Both the position numbers and the translations under genes were made by a program. Below are positions 15,351 to 24,180 of a DNA stretch of 64,000 bases, piece after piece. This DNA comes from Streptomyces sp. CoH27 (GTDB lineage Bacteria; Actinomycetota; Actinomycetes; Streptomycetales; Streptomycetaceae): contig NZ_JAIQYY010000004.1 in NCBI RefSeq assembly GCF_020181035.1, positions 333,385 to 397,384 on the forward strand. Reading direction: 5' to 3'. Under the pieces are notes generated by a model, which saw only the letters and a program-made list of their open reading frames with translations, was not told the origin of the DNA and did no database searches. Position 1 is the first letter of the stretch. Each line of letters begins with the position of its first letter.

Positions 15351-17089
15351 CGCAGCAGCCGGTCCAGGAAGGCATTGCCGAACACCCGGTGCGGATCGAG
15401 GCGGTCGAGGGTCGCGACCGCCCGTGTCCACACCTGCCGGCCGAAGGTCCCGGGCACGACGGTGCCGAGCACCTCCGGGTCGCTCCAGGCGGAGCCGTCG
15501 GTGTACGCCCAGCCCTTGGACCACTCCGCACGGGCGAGGGCGTACCCGCCGTCGTAAGCGTCGAACAGGAACCGCTCCAGCTCGCGCAGGAACGTCTCCG
15601 CGTACGGCGTGCCGGGCAGCGTCAGCACGTCCAGCCACACCGCGGTGTCCCACTCGGGATGCTCCGCGCTCGGCCGCAGCGCCGACAGCAGCGGGGTCCG
15701 AGCCCCGGGCACACCGCTGTCGGCCGGATCGTCCAGGCCGGTCACCCGGATCTCCACCGAGCCGTTGACCGGGAAGCGGCCCCGCGCGGCGTACGCGGCG
15801 AGCAGTTCCCGGTAGCGACGGGTGAACTCGTGGACCACGCGCTGCACTCCGGTCCGCGAGGTGAGCACCGCGTACCCGTTCGCGGTCACCCTGAGCGTGG
15901 TCGGCCGCAGATACAGCAGCGTGTTCTTCGACGGCCCCCACAGATCGGCGGAGCCGGTGGCCGCCAGCCCGAGCCTGGCCACCGTGAGCTGCGCGGCGCC
16001 CAGCTCCGGCGCCAGATACCAGCCCGCGCCCGCGACCAGCCGCCCCACCAGGTCGGCCACGAGCGTCGGCACACTGTCGGAGAACGGGTAGTTGTACGGC
16101 GTGGTGACGTGCCGTGAACCGGCCGGCCGGACCGGCGTGACGCTCCACTCCTTCAGCCACGGGAACTCGGTGAAGGCGAACCAGATCGCCTCGACCCGGC
16201 CCGAACGGCGCAGAAAGCTCTCCAGAGTGCGCCCGCCGGAGCCGGGCGCCGCGAACAGTTCGCGCGCCGGGATGTCCGTACGGCTGACACAGCGCAGGTT
16301 GCTGTCCGGGCCGGCCCGCAGCACCACCTCGGTGACGAAGGCCCGGCCGAGGTGGGTCAGCAGTGCGGCACAGTCCGCCTCCTGCCGGCGGAACGTGCGC
16401 AGGACGTACGCCCCGCGGTCCGCGTCCCACACCACCGCCGTCAGCTCCAGGACACGGTTGCTGAGCGAGCCGTACGTGCTTCCCGGCGGCGGGCGTTCGC
16501 CGTCGGCCGGAACGGCGGTGCCGTGCGCGTCGATCGCCAGGGCGCCGCCGAGGGTCAGGTCGCCGGGCGCGGGTGTCGCGGTGAGGCCCAGCCCGTGCCC
16601 CTCCAGGAAGGTGAGCAGGGCCTCCAGGGTCACCCCGGCGCCGGCGCGGACCGCCGAGCCGGACTCCAGGGCCAGGCCGGTCAGATGAGGGGTGGTGTCG
16701 ACCAGCAGGGTCCGGGTCCGCGCCGTCGTCCCCTCGGTGATCGTGAGCGGTGACCAGCCGTGCGAGCCGCCCCGCGCGCGGACCCGCCAGCCGCCGCGCC
16801 ACGCCCAGTTCACCACGGCGAGCACCTGCTCCGGCCCGGTCGGGGCGCAGGCCCACAGCCCGTCGGCGGTGATCTCGCCCACCCAGTTGCGGTAGGCCGA
16901 GCGGTAGAGCGTCACCTCGGCCGGAAACCCGGGGAGTTCGGCCGCGGCGACCGCCGGGTCGGCCGCGAGCAGGACCGGTACGGCGGCGAACGCGGCGGCG
17001 CCGCGCAGCAGACCGCGACGGCTGACGGCACCCGGACCGCCGTTCACAGAAGGGAAGTTGGCTGACATGTCCACGGATCGATCGATCAC
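15326..17089 (-). CDS. Secreted FAD-binding oxidoreductase with cholesterol oxidase substrate-binding domain (VAO type)
   Basis: 587 aa. A Tat signal (VSRRGLLRGAAAFAAVP, cut near AVA) precedes a VAO/PCMH FAD-binding domain. RARGGSHGW places H110 where covalent-FAD enzymes of the Brevibacterium type II cholesterol oxidase family attach the cofactor; GDLTLGGALAIDAHG is the second FAD motif. The C-terminal half (EAIWFAFTEFPWLKEWSV, TPYNYPFSD) is the cholesterol-oxidase substrate domain. Likely reaction: oxidation of 3-hydroxysteroids with isomerisation and H2O2 release; actual substrate not proven. GTG 17089 or ATG 17068 may be the start. Confidence 0.88.
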   Translation of the reverse strand: MIDRSVDMSANFPSVNGGPGAVSRRGLLRGAAAFAAVPVLLAADPAVAAAELPGFPAEVTLYRSAYRNWVGEITADGLWACAPTGPEQVLAVVNWAWRGGWRVRARGGSHGWSPLTITEGTTARTRTLLVDTTPHLTGLALESGSAVRAGAGVTLEALLTFLEGHGLGLTATPAPGDLTLGGALAIDAHGTAVPADGERPPPGSTYGSLSNRVLELTAVVWDADRGAYVLRTFRRQEADCAALLTHLGRAFVTEVVLRAGPDSNLRCVSRTDIPARELFAAPGSGGRTLESFLRRSGRVEAIWFAFTEFPWLKEWSVTPVRPAGSRHVTTPYNYPFSDSVPTLVADLVGRLVAGAGWYLAPELGAAQLTVARLGLAATGSADLWGPSKNTLLYLRPTTLRVTANGYAVLTSRTGVQRVVHEFTRRYRELLAAYAARGRFPVNGSVEIRVTGLDDPADSGVPGARTPLLSALRPSAEHPEWDTAVWLDVLTLPGTPYAETFLRELERFLFDAYDGGYALARAEWSKGWAYTDGSAWSDPEVLGTVVPGTFGRQVWTRAVATLDRLDPHRVFGNAFLDRLLRRPGLEAD

Positions 17090-17236
17090 GGGCTCACCGT
17101 AAGGGGGCGCTTGACTCCCACCGTGCTTTGTCCACCCAGATCACCCATGTGGGTGAAAAACATGCCGTCGACGCACAGACAGCGTGCCGGAGCAGCCCGT
17201 TCCGCGCCGGCCGGTTCCGGATGCCACACTGGCGCC

Positions 17237-18220
17237 ATGGACGAACGCGAATTCGGCAGGCCGGGCCAGTGGGCCTCGGTGGTCGGTCTCGGCACCTGGC
17301 AGCTGGGCGCCGACTGGGGCGACGTGGACGACAAACAGGCCGTGGCCGTCCTGGAGGCGGCGGCCGAGTCGGGGGTCACCTTCTTCGACACGGCCGATGT
17401 GTACGGCGACGGGCGCAGCGAGGAGACCATTGGCTCGTTCCTGCGCGGCCGCCCCGATCTGCATGTGCTGGTGGCCACCAAGATGGGCCGCCGGGCCGAG
17501 CAGCTCCCCGAACACTACGTCCTGGACAACTTCCGCGCCTGGAACGACCGTTCGCGCCGCAACCTCGGTGTCGACCGCATCGACCTCGTCCAGCTGCACT
17601 GCCCGCCGACGCCCGTCTACTCCTCCGACGCGGTCTACGACGCGCTGGACACGCTCGTCGCGGAGGAGCGGATCGCGGCGTACGGGGTGAGCGTGGAGAC
17701 CTGTGCCGAGGCGCTGACCGCGATCACTCGGCCGAACGTGGCGAGCGTGCAGATCATCCTCAACCCGTTCCGGATGAAGCCGCTGTACGAGGTGCTGCCC
17801 GCCGCCCGCGAGGCCGGGGTCGGCATCATCGCCCGCGTGCCGCTCGCCTCCGGCCTGCTGTCCGGCAAGTACACCAAGGACACGGTGTTCGCGGCCGACG
17901 ACCACCGCACCTTCAACCGGCACGGCGAGGCCTTCGACCAGGGCGAGACCTTCTCCGGCGTCGACTACGAGGCCGGTGTCGAGGCGGCCGCCGAGTTCGC
18001 CGCGCTCGCCCCCGAGGGGTACACCCCGGCCCAGCTGGCGCTGCGCTGGATCATCGAGCAGGAGGGCGTGACGACGGTCATCCCCGGCGCCCGCACCCCC
18101 GAGCAGGCCCGCGCCAACGCGGCTGCCGCCAAGCTGCCGCCGCTGCCCGAGGAGACGTTCACAGCCATCCGCGAGCTGTACGACCGCCGGATCAAGGACC
18201 AGGTCGAACGGCGCTGGTAG
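17237..18220 (+). CDS. Aldo/keto reductase
   Basis: 327-aa TIM-barrel NADPH oxidoreductase. Hallmarks: GLGTWQLGADWG near the start, FFDTADVYGDGRSEETIG containing the catalytic Asp and Tyr, HCPP after the sixth strand, and the cofactor-binding tail TTVIPGARTPEQARANAAA. It belongs to the group with general stress protein 69-like enzymes; substrate unknown. ATG 17237 is the first start giving the conserved N terminus; in-frame codons upstream back to 17111 are non-conserved. It is divergent from the cholesterol oxidase-like gene with 147 bp between starts. Confidence 0.92.
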   Translation: MDEREFGRPGQWASVVGLGTWQLGADWGDVDDKQAVAVLEAAAESGVTFFDTADVYGDGRSEETIGSFLRGRPDLHVLVATKMGRRAEQLPEHYVLDNFRAWNDRSRRNLGVDRIDLVQLHCPPTPVYSSDAVYDALDTLVAEERIAAYGVSVETCAEALTAITRPNVASVQIILNPFRMKPLYEVLPAAREAGVGIIARVPLASGLLSGKYTKDTVFAADDHRTFNRHGEAFDQGETFSGVDYEAGVEAAAEFAALAPEGYTPAQLALRWIIEQEGVTTVIPGARTPEQARANAAAAKLPPLPEETFTAIRELYDRRIKDQVERRW

Positions 18221-18290
18221 CCGTCCGGGCGACCGCCGTTTGCCGGGTGGTCACCGTTTGAGCGAACGGCCCGACGGTTACCCGCACCGC

Positions 18291-18842
18291 ATGACGGAGG
18301 ACGGAGGGCGCAGGGGGCGGCACGAGACCGAGGAGGAGCGGGCCGACCGGATGTGGGGCGAGCTCATCCAGGAGGTCCGGGTCGCCCAGACGGGCGTGCA
18401 GATCCTGTTCGGCTTCCTGCTGACCGTCGTCTTCCAGCCCAAGTACGACCGGCTTCCCCACAGCGACCATGTCATCTACATCGTCACCGTCGTCCTCGGT
18501 GCCTGCGCGACCGGCGCCCTGGTCGGACCGGTGTCCCTGCACCGCCTCGTCTCCGGTTTCCGGGTCAAGCCGCGTGCGGTGCGGCTGGCGTCCCGGATGA
18601 CGTTCGTCGGCCTGGTGCTGCTCCTCGCGACGATGACGTCCGCCCTGCTGCTGATCCTCCGGGTCGCCACACACGCCGGCTTCGTGCCGTATCTCGTGGC
18701 GGCCGTCGTCGCGTGGTACCTGCTCTGCTGGTACGCGCTGCCGCTGTGGGCCCGCCGCCGGCACCCGGTCCGCCCCGGCGACCGGGCCCCGGACCTGCCG
18801 CCGGGCGGCCCGGACCCCGGACCCCGCCAGGGCCGGACGTAG
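18291..18842 (+). CDS. DUF6328 family membrane protein
   Basis: 183 aa from ATG 18291. After a charged N terminus (HETEEERADRMWGELIQEVRVAQTGVQILFGFLLTVVF), which is the family signature, there are four hydrophobic helices (about residues 37-52, 65-85, 105-125 and 132-152) and a Pro-rich cytoplasmic tail. Function unknown; common across Streptomyces. The stop codon overlaps the end of a VOC-gene relic on the opposite strand. Confidence 0.85.
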   Translation: MTEDGGRRGRHETEEERADRMWGELIQEVRVAQTGVQILFGFLLTVVFQPKYDRLPHSDHVIYIVTVVLGACATGALVGPVSLHRLVSGFRVKPRAVRLASRMTFVGLVLLLATMTSALLLILRVATHAGFVPYLVAAVVAWYLLCWYALPLWARRRHPVRPGDRAPDLPPGGPDPGPRQGRT

Positions 18843-18976
18843 GGCCGGGTCATGATCTCCCTGTTGTGCCCGGACGGGTCGGCGAAGTAGGCGCCACGGC
18901 CGCGCAAGAGGCCGTTGACGCGCCCGGGTTCGCCGTGGTGGGGATCGGCGAAGCAGGTGACGCCGAGCGCCTCCGG
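18839..18976 (-). pseudogene. C-terminal relic of a VOC/glyoxalase gene
   Basis: On the minus strand about 45 codons encode PEALGVTCFADPHHGEPGRVNG followed by LLRGRGAYFADPSGH and NREIMTRPY. This is the closing strand of a VOC domain, where homologues read ...DGGRG-YF-DP-GH--EI-TRPYG. There is no stop after RPY: the frame runs on antisense into the DUF6328 gene, and no start is found upstream. The rest of 18977-19179 shows nothing recognisable. It looks like a decayed gene whose 3' end was replaced or overrun. Confidence 0.6.
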
Positions 18977-19179
18977 ACGGGTGACTGGGACGGCCGCCCG
19001 CCGAAACCGGCGGGCCCGGCGCGGGAAGCGGGCCGGGATGCGCTGCGGTCACGGCCGGGCTCCTCGGCTCGGGGCGGCACCGGGAGCCCGTCGTGGCGCC
19101 GGGCGGGGCACGGGCACGAGTACGGCCGCTCACCGCTTTGGCGGACCAGGGCGGACCCGGGCGGGCGCCGCCGGCCCGG

Positions 19180-20151
19180 TCAGCCGAAGGCCTCCCGCAG
19201 CGCGGGCAGCAGGGTCTTCGCCGCCCAGTCCAGGTACGCGGACTGTGCGTCGCCGCCGATCTGCACCAGGGCGATCTCCCCGAACCCGGCCTCGGCGTAG
19301 GGCCGCACGGCGTCCACGAAGGCGTCCGGGTCGTCGCCGCACGGGATCGCGGCGGCGACGTCGTCCTCGTCCACGAACCGGGTCGCGGACTCGAAGGAGT
19401 CCGGGTGCGGCAGCTCGGCGTTCACCTTCCAGCCGAGGCCGAACCAGCGGAACTGGGAGTGTGCGCGCTTGACGGCGGTGTCCCGGTCGGGGTCGTAGCA
19501 GACCGGCAGCTGGCCGACGCGGGGTTTGCCGCTGCCGCCGTGCCGGTCGAAGGACGCCAGCAGCCCCGGCTTCGGTTCGGTCGCGATGACCAGGTCGGCA
19601 AGGTGCCCGGCGAGCTCGCAGGACTGCTCACCGGAGACGGCGATGCCGATCGGCGGCGGCTGCTCCGGCAGGTCCCACAGCCGGGCGGAGTCCACGTCGT
19701 AGTGCGGCCCGTGGTGGGTGACATGACCGCCGGCGAACAGCGCGCGGATGATCCCCACGGCCTCTTCGAGCATCTCGTGCCGCACGTCCGCGGGGGGCCA
19801 GCCGCCGCCCACCACATGCTCGTTCAGGTTCTCGCCCGCGCCCAGGCCGAGCCGGAACCTGCCCTGCGACAGCAGCTGCACCGTGGCCGCCTTCTGCGCC
19901 ACGATCGCTGGGTGGTAGCGGAGGATGGGGCAGGTCACGAAGGTCATCAGCGGGATCCGCGAGGTGGCCTGGGCAGCGGCGCCCAGCACACTCCACGCGT
20001 ACGAGGAGTGGCCCTGCGAGCGCAGCCACGGAAAGTAGTGGTCGGAGATCACCGAGAAGTCGAAGCCGGTCTCCTCGGCCCGCACGACGTGGTCCACGAG
20101 GTCCCGGGGCCCGGTCTGCTCCGTCATCATCGTGTATCCGATGTGCACCAT
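19180..20151 (-). CDS. F420-dependent LLM-class oxidoreductase (TIGR03557-like)
   Basis: 323-aa bacterial-luciferase-like TIM barrel. Diagnostic stretches: VHIGYTMMTEQTGPRDLVDHVVRAEETGFDFSVISDHYFPW, LMTFVTCPILRYHPAIVAQKAAT, and GRFRLGLGAGENLNEHVVG. These match the glucose-6-phosphate dehydrogenase-like F420 subgroup. It likely uses coenzyme F420 for hydride transfer; substrate unknown. The ATG at 20151 gives the family start. It is downstream of the pseudokinase gene, 50 bp away on the same strand, so the two may be co-transcribed. Confidence 0.9.
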   Translation of the reverse strand: MVHIGYTMMTEQTGPRDLVDHVVRAEETGFDFSVISDHYFPWLRSQGHSSYAWSVLGAAAQATSRIPLMTFVTCPILRYHPAIVAQKAATVQLLSQGRFRLGLGAGENLNEHVVGGGWPPADVRHEMLEEAVGIIRALFAGGHVTHHGPHYDVDSARLWDLPEQPPPIGIAVSGEQSCELAGHLADLVIATEPKPGLLASFDRHGGSGKPRVGQLPVCYDPDRDTAVKRAHSQFRWFGLGWKVNAELPHPDSFESATRFVDEDDVAAAIPCGDDPDAFVDAVRPYAEAGFGEIALVQIGGDAQSAYLDWAAKTLLPALREAFG

Positions 20152-20201
20152 GACCGGCGAGTCCCCACGCCCGGGGACCGGAAACGGACCACCGGCACCG
20201 G

Positions 20202-21806
20202 TCAGCCCCGCGGCTCGCGGAACGTCGCCAGGAACGTCTTCAGCGCCAGCCGGTTCGCGGCGTCGTCCCAGGTCGCGGCCGGGGTGGTGAAACGCAGTGA
20301 GAAGCTGCGCCCGCCGCCGAGCAGGAAGCCGCGCCCGAAGGTGTGCACCCGGGCGCTCCCCGTCCCCGACAGCCACTCCAGGTCGGCGGCCTTGTGGCCC
20401 CGATAGGTCGTGGCATGTGCGTCGGCCACGTCCTGGTAGCCGGGGAGCCGCTCCAGGTGCGGTTCGACGTCGTCCTGCCAGATGGCGACCGGGTCCGGGC
20501 CGGCGTGCTCGCTGTAGGTGACGGCGAGCGTGGGGGAGGAGCCGCCCGTGCCGAAGGTGATGCGGTAGGAGTCCGTGGCGCGTGTGGTGACGAGCCGCTT
20601 CCAGCCGTCCGGCAGCGCCACCGAGAAGCCCTCCGGAGCCGTGTAGCGGTGGTATCCGGCGGGCAGCGCGGTCGGGGCCGTCGCCGTCGCCGTCGCCGTC
20701 GCCGACGCGGTCGGCGTGGGGGTGGGCGTGGGCTTCGCGGAAGCGGAGGGCCGCTCGGCCGGGGCGGACGGGGTGACCGGTGCGGCAGAGGTGACGGGCC
20801 GGTCCGGCGCGTGGGCGGTGCCGGTGCCCGGCAGCTGATGGGTGACGGCCAGGGCGGTGACGGCCACGGTGACCACGGCCAGCGCGCTGCCGGCGGCCAG
20901 CACCCGTCTGGCGTGCACCCCGCCGGGGAGCCGCACGCTCGGGTGGACACCGCGCAGCCGGGGCACGGGGGCCGTCAGCTGGTCCGCCTCGCCGTCGCCG
21001 TCCAGCGCCCGGGTCAGGGCCGCGCGGACCACCTGCCGGGTCAGCCGCTCCCGCGAGCTCTTCCGCAGCAGCCCCTGCACGGCCTGGTGGAGCGGGCCCG
21101 CGCGCAGCGGGGTGCGCAGCGGCAGCCGGTCCACGGCCTTCAAGGTGGCCTCGGGCCTGCCCCGGTCCCGGAACGGCGGCCGGCCCTCCACCATCGTGTA
21201 CAGCAGCGCGCCCAGCGCCCACAGGTCGGCGGCCGGGCCGATCCGCTCGTCGCGGGCCTGCTCCGGCGAGGCGTACGACGGTGCCGTGAGCCGGGGCACC
21301 AGGGTCGCTCCGGCCAGCCCGAACCCGGTGACGATCACCGGGCCGCCCTCCGGGACGAAGACCTGGCCGGGACTGAGCTCGCCATGGGTGATGCCCTCGT
21401 CGTGCGCGGCCTGGAGCACGTCGAGCAGCTCCAGGCCGATCCGGGCCGAGCGCGCCGGCTCGAACGCCCCCTCACGGTCGAGGAGTTCGGAGAGCGGTGT
21501 GCCGTCGATCCACTCGGTGACCGTCCACAGGGTGCCGGCCTCCACCACGGCGTCCACGACCGCGGCGATCTGGGCGGGGCGCAGCAGCCGCATGGTCTCC
21601 GAGGTCCGGACGACCCGGGCCGTGACCCGGCGCACGGTGTCGTCGGTGAACGGCTCCGGCAGGGCGGTCTGGGCCACCAGCCGGGGCTGGTCCGCCGTCA
21701 CGTCCTCGGCGTACCACCACAGGCGGTTCGTCTCGCGGGCGAAGACCTCCAGCAGCCGGTACCGTCCGGCGACCAACTCGTGTGCGGAGACGTGCGCCTT
21801 GACCAT
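20202..21806 (-). CDS. Membrane-anchored Ser/Thr kinase-like protein lacking catalytic residues (pseudokinase)
   Basis: 534 aa: kinase-fold domain (1-~270), transmembrane helix (~302-322, RVLAAGSALAVVTVAVTALAV), Pro/Thr/Ala linker, and an extracytoplasmic domain (~380-534). Key catalytic positions are changed: the HRD loop is HGE (141-143), the DFG Asp is Gly (GFG, 161-163), the VAIK Lys region reads LVAQTAL, and no Gly-rich loop is visible. The SPEQARDE segment and WALGALLYTMVEGRPPF are kept, so the fold is retained. It probably binds or senses without phosphorylating. ATG 21806 sits six bases from GAGGG; ATG 21812 would be too close. Confidence 0.85.
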   Translation of the reverse strand: MVKAHVSAHELVAGRYRLLEVFARETNRLWWYAEDVTADQPRLVAQTALPEPFTDDTVRRVTARVVRTSETMRLLRPAQIAAVVDAVVEAGTLWTVTEWIDGTPLSELLDREGAFEPARSARIGLELLDVLQAAHDEGITHGELSPGQVFVPEGGPVIVTGFGLAGATLVPRLTAPSYASPEQARDERIGPAADLWALGALLYTMVEGRPPFRDRGRPEATLKAVDRLPLRTPLRAGPLHQAVQGLLRKSSRERLTRQVVRAALTRALDGDGEADQLTAPVPRLRGVHPSVRLPGGVHARRVLAAGSALAVVTVAVTALAVTHQLPGTGTAHAPDRPVTSAAPVTPSAPAERPSASAKPTPTPTPTASATATATATAPTALPAGYHRYTAPEGFSVALPDGWKRLVTTRATDSYRITFGTGGSSPTLAVTYSEHAGPDPVAIWQDDVEPHLERLPGYQDVADAHATTYRGHKAADLEWLSGTGSARVHTFGRGFLLGGGRSFSLRFTTPAATWDDAANRLALKTFLATFREPRG

Positions 21807-21969
21807 GGTCATCCCTCGCTGAAACCCCTGTTCCGTGTCTCCCAGGGGTACGCGGGGCGCGTGGGGGTGCGTTCAAAGAAATCCCGGATGCGCCCCTTTT
21901 TCCATGGATTCCGGGACGCGCCCCCGGCTCAGCGGATTCCGGGACGCGCACCCCCTGCTCCGCGGACGC

Positions 21970-22929
21970 TCACCTCAGCCCGAACTCATCGGCCCATCCC
22001 ATGAGTTCCCGGGGTGTCGTGTTGCCGCCGCACACCACGAGGCCCAGCCGGGCGCCGTCGCCGACCCGGGCCAGCACGTGCCGGGCCGCCGGCAGCAGAC
22101 AGCCCGCGGCCGGCTCGGCCCACACCTTGGCGTGCTCGGCGAGGTCCAGACAGCCCTGCACCGCCTCCCGGTCCGGCACCACGAGCACCTCCTCCACCAG
22201 CGCGGAGACATGGTCGTAGGTCAGCTGGGACACGGACGGCGCGCTCAGTGTGGTGACGAGCGAGGACACCGGCACCTGCAGTGGACCGCCGGCCTTCAGC
22301 GCGGCCGACATCGCCTCGGCACCCGCCGTCTCCACGCCCCACACCCGCACATCCGGGCGCCGGGCACGCAGCGCGGCCGCCACTCCGGCGATCAGGCCTC
22401 CGCCGCCGATGCTGACGATCACATCCGTCAGCTCCCGCGCGTCCTCGGCGAACTCCAGCCCCACGGTGCCCTGTCCGGCGATCACGACCGGGTCGTCGAA
22501 CGGGTGGACCAGGGTCAGCCCCTCGTCCCGCAGCCGGAGCACCAGCTCGAACGCGCTGCCCATGCCGTCGGTCAGCCGCACCGACGCCCCGGCCGCCTCG
22601 GCGAGTTCGACGGAACGCGCGGGAGCGGTCCGGGGCATCACCACGGTCGCCTTCACATCGAGGGCCGCCGCCATCACCGCGAGGGCGATGCCGTGGTTGC
22701 CGCCGCTGACCGCGACCACGCCGGCCGCCCGCTCGGCCTCGCTCAGCGACAGCAGCTTCGCCGTGGCCCCGCGTGCCTTGAACGAGCCCGTGCGCTGGAG
22801 GAGTTCGAGCTTGGTGGTGACCGGGGCGCCGAGCAGCGCGGCCAGCCCCGGGCTCGGTACGGTCGGCGTCCGTACCACGTGCCCGGCGATCCGTTCCGCG
22901 GCGGCTTCGATGTCCGAGATGCCGATCAA
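21970..22929 (-). CDS. PLP-dependent threonine/serine dehydratase family protein
   Basis: 319 aa, fold type II PLP enzyme. The Schiff-base lysine is K51 in RTGSFKARGA; the Asn/Ser loop is VSGGNHGIA; the phosphate-binding loop is SIGGGGLIAG. It lacks a C-terminal ACT domain, so it resembles catabolic threonine/serine dehydratases or serine racemases rather than allosteric IlvA. Reaction inferred: deamination of L-Thr or L-Ser to a 2-oxo acid. It stands between the pseudokinase and the polyprenyl synthase on the same strand, 104 bp from the latter's stop. Confidence 0.88.
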   Translation of the reverse strand: MIGISDIEAAAERIAGHVVRTPTVPSPGLAALLGAPVTTKLELLQRTGSFKARGATAKLLSLSEAERAAGVVAVSGGNHGIALAVMAAALDVKATVVMPRTAPARSVELAEAAGASVRLTDGMGSAFELVLRLRDEGLTLVHPFDDPVVIAGQGTVGLEFAEDARELTDVIVSIGGGGLIAGVAAALRARRPDVRVWGVETAGAEAMSAALKAGGPLQVPVSSLVTTLSAPSVSQLTYDHVSALVEEVLVVPDREAVQGCLDLAEHAKVWAEPAAGCLLPAARHVLARVGDGARLGLVVCGGNTTPRELMGWADEFGLR

Positions 22930-23033
22930 GGTGCTTCACCCTTCCGGCGCGGGGTGTGGGAACCGCGCCCCTGGCACCCTCACCCGCCCGGACTCCCCAG
23001 GTCAACACCGTTTCGCCACCGGCCCCGAGGAGC

Positions 23034-24053
23034 TCACAGCTCACGGTCCGCCAGATGGTCCAGCAGCGTGCGCAGCTGTCCGGCGGCTCCGGCGGCCAGC
23101 GGTGCTTCGGCGAGCAGCGCCCGTGCGGCGGCCGTGTGCGCCCGCGCTTCGGCCAGCGCCGCTGAACGGCCGCCCGCCGCCTCGATCAGCGCGGCCGCTT
23201 CCGTGGCTCGCTCCGGCCGGCCGAGCAGTGCGGGCAGCCGGCCGGCCACTGGGGAACCGAGCGCGACCAGCACCGGGTATGTCATCTTTCGCATCCGCAG
23301 ATCGCCGTCCGCCGGCTTGCCGGTGACGGCCGGATCGCCCCAGATGCCCAGCACGTCGTCGACCAGCTGGAAGGCGATGCCGAGGTGCCGGCCGGCCCGT
23401 GTCAGCACGCCGACCGTGGCCTCGGGCGCCCCGCCGAGCGCGGCGCCCAGCGCGAGGGCGCAGCCCAGCAGCGCGCCGGTCTTGCCCTCCGCCATCGCCC
23501 GGTACTCCTCGGGCGTCACCCGCTGCGGGCCGGCGTGCGGCCGGGCGGCGAACAGCAGGTCGTCTGCCTGCCCGCGCACCAGGTCGGCGAGGGCCGCAGA
23601 CAGCAGCCGCAGGGCGCCAGGACCGCCCGCCGCCGTGGCCAGGGTCTCCACTGCGAGGGCGAACAGGGCATCCCCGGCGAGTACGGCCGGTCCGGTGCCG
23701 TAGGCCCGCCACACGGCCGGGCGGCGGCGCCGGGTGCCGTCACCGTCCATGATGTCGTCGTGCAGCAGCGAGAAGGCGTGCACCAGTTCCACCGCCACCG
23801 CCGCCGGTACGCCGGCCCGGCCGTCGGCGCCCGCCGCCTCGGCGCCGAGCACCGCGAGCGCCTGCCGTACCCCCTTGCCGCCCGGCGCGGCCGCGGGCGC
23901 CCCGCCGACCTCGCACCAGCCGAAGGAGTACGCGGACATCTCGGCCACCCACGGATGCATCCCGCCCACCGCCTCCTCCAGCGCCGGCCGCACCAACTCC
24001 CGGCAGCGAGCGAGGACTGCGGGCGCGCGAGGCGGAGCTTGTACAGCGGTCAT
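23034..24053 (-). CDS. Polyprenyl diphosphate synthase (trans-isoprenyl, GGPP synthase-like)
   Basis: 339 aa. First Asp-rich motif DDIMD (99-103, in LLHDDIMDGDGTRRR) and second DDVLGIWGD (232-240) are intact; GGKGVRQAL provides the diphosphate-binding Lys/Arg. It condenses IPP with allylic diphosphates; by similarity to the polyprenyl synthases of Streptomyces hopanoid clusters the product is FPP or GGPP, not tested. No terpene cyclase or carotenoid gene is adjacent. Its ATG overlaps by 4 bp (ATGA) the stop of a 36-codon mini-ORF that carries a duplicated copy of its own N terminus. Confidence 0.92.
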   Translation of the reverse strand: MTAVQAPPRAPAVLARCRELVRPALEEAVGGMHPWVAEMSAYSFGWCEVGGAPAAAPGGKGVRQALAVLGAEAAGADGRAGVPAAVAVELVHAFSLLHDDIMDGDGTRRRRPAVWRAYGTGPAVLAGDALFALAVETLATAAGGPGALRLLSAALADLVRGQADDLLFAARPHAGPQRVTPEEYRAMAEGKTGALLGCALALGAALGGAPEATVGVLTRAGRHLGIAFQLVDDVLGIWGDPAVTGKPADGDLRMRKMTYPVLVALGSPVAGRLPALLGRPERATEAAALIEAAGGRSAALAEARAHTAAARALLAEAPLAAGAAGQLRTLLDHLADREL

Positions 24054-24180
24054 CGCACGTCCTCCAAGCCGGCACCGAGCTCCTCGGGTGCCGGCTGCGT
24101 CAGGTCCCGACGGGGGGCGAGGTTTTCGGGTGCGCGGGGCGGAGCTTGTACGGCGGTCATCGCTCGTCCTCCATGCCGAG
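24017..24180. repeat. Diverged ~107-bp tandem duplication of the TPR / synthase gene junction
   Basis: The two ATG codons lie 107 bp apart (24160 and 24053). Around each, the minus strand reads GGAGGACG-GCGATGACCGC-GTACAAGCTCCGCC-CGCGC with few differences, extending upstream into the last ~11 codons of the TPR gene. Downstream similarity fades after ~30 codons. The copies have drifted, so this is not a fresh assembly artefact. Confidence 0.85.
24050..24160 (-). CDS. 36-aa mini-ORF: duplicated N terminus of the polyprenyl synthase, coupled at both ends
   Basis: ATG at 24160 overlaps the TPR gene stop (ATGA) and its own TGA overlaps the polyprenyl synthase ATG (ATGA). The first 11 residues MTAVQAPPRAP are identical to the synthase start, and later positions still align (LA, R, L, P, EE). 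Its end, EELGAGLEDVR, mirrors the end of the TPR protein, EEFGLGMEDER. It therefore arose by tandem duplication of the TPR/synthase junction. It is too short to be an enzyme and most likely acts, if at all, as a coupling leader that keeps ribosomes running into the synthase. Confidence 0.7.
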   Translation of the reverse strand: MTAVQAPPRAPENLAPRRDLTQPAPEELGAGLEDVR

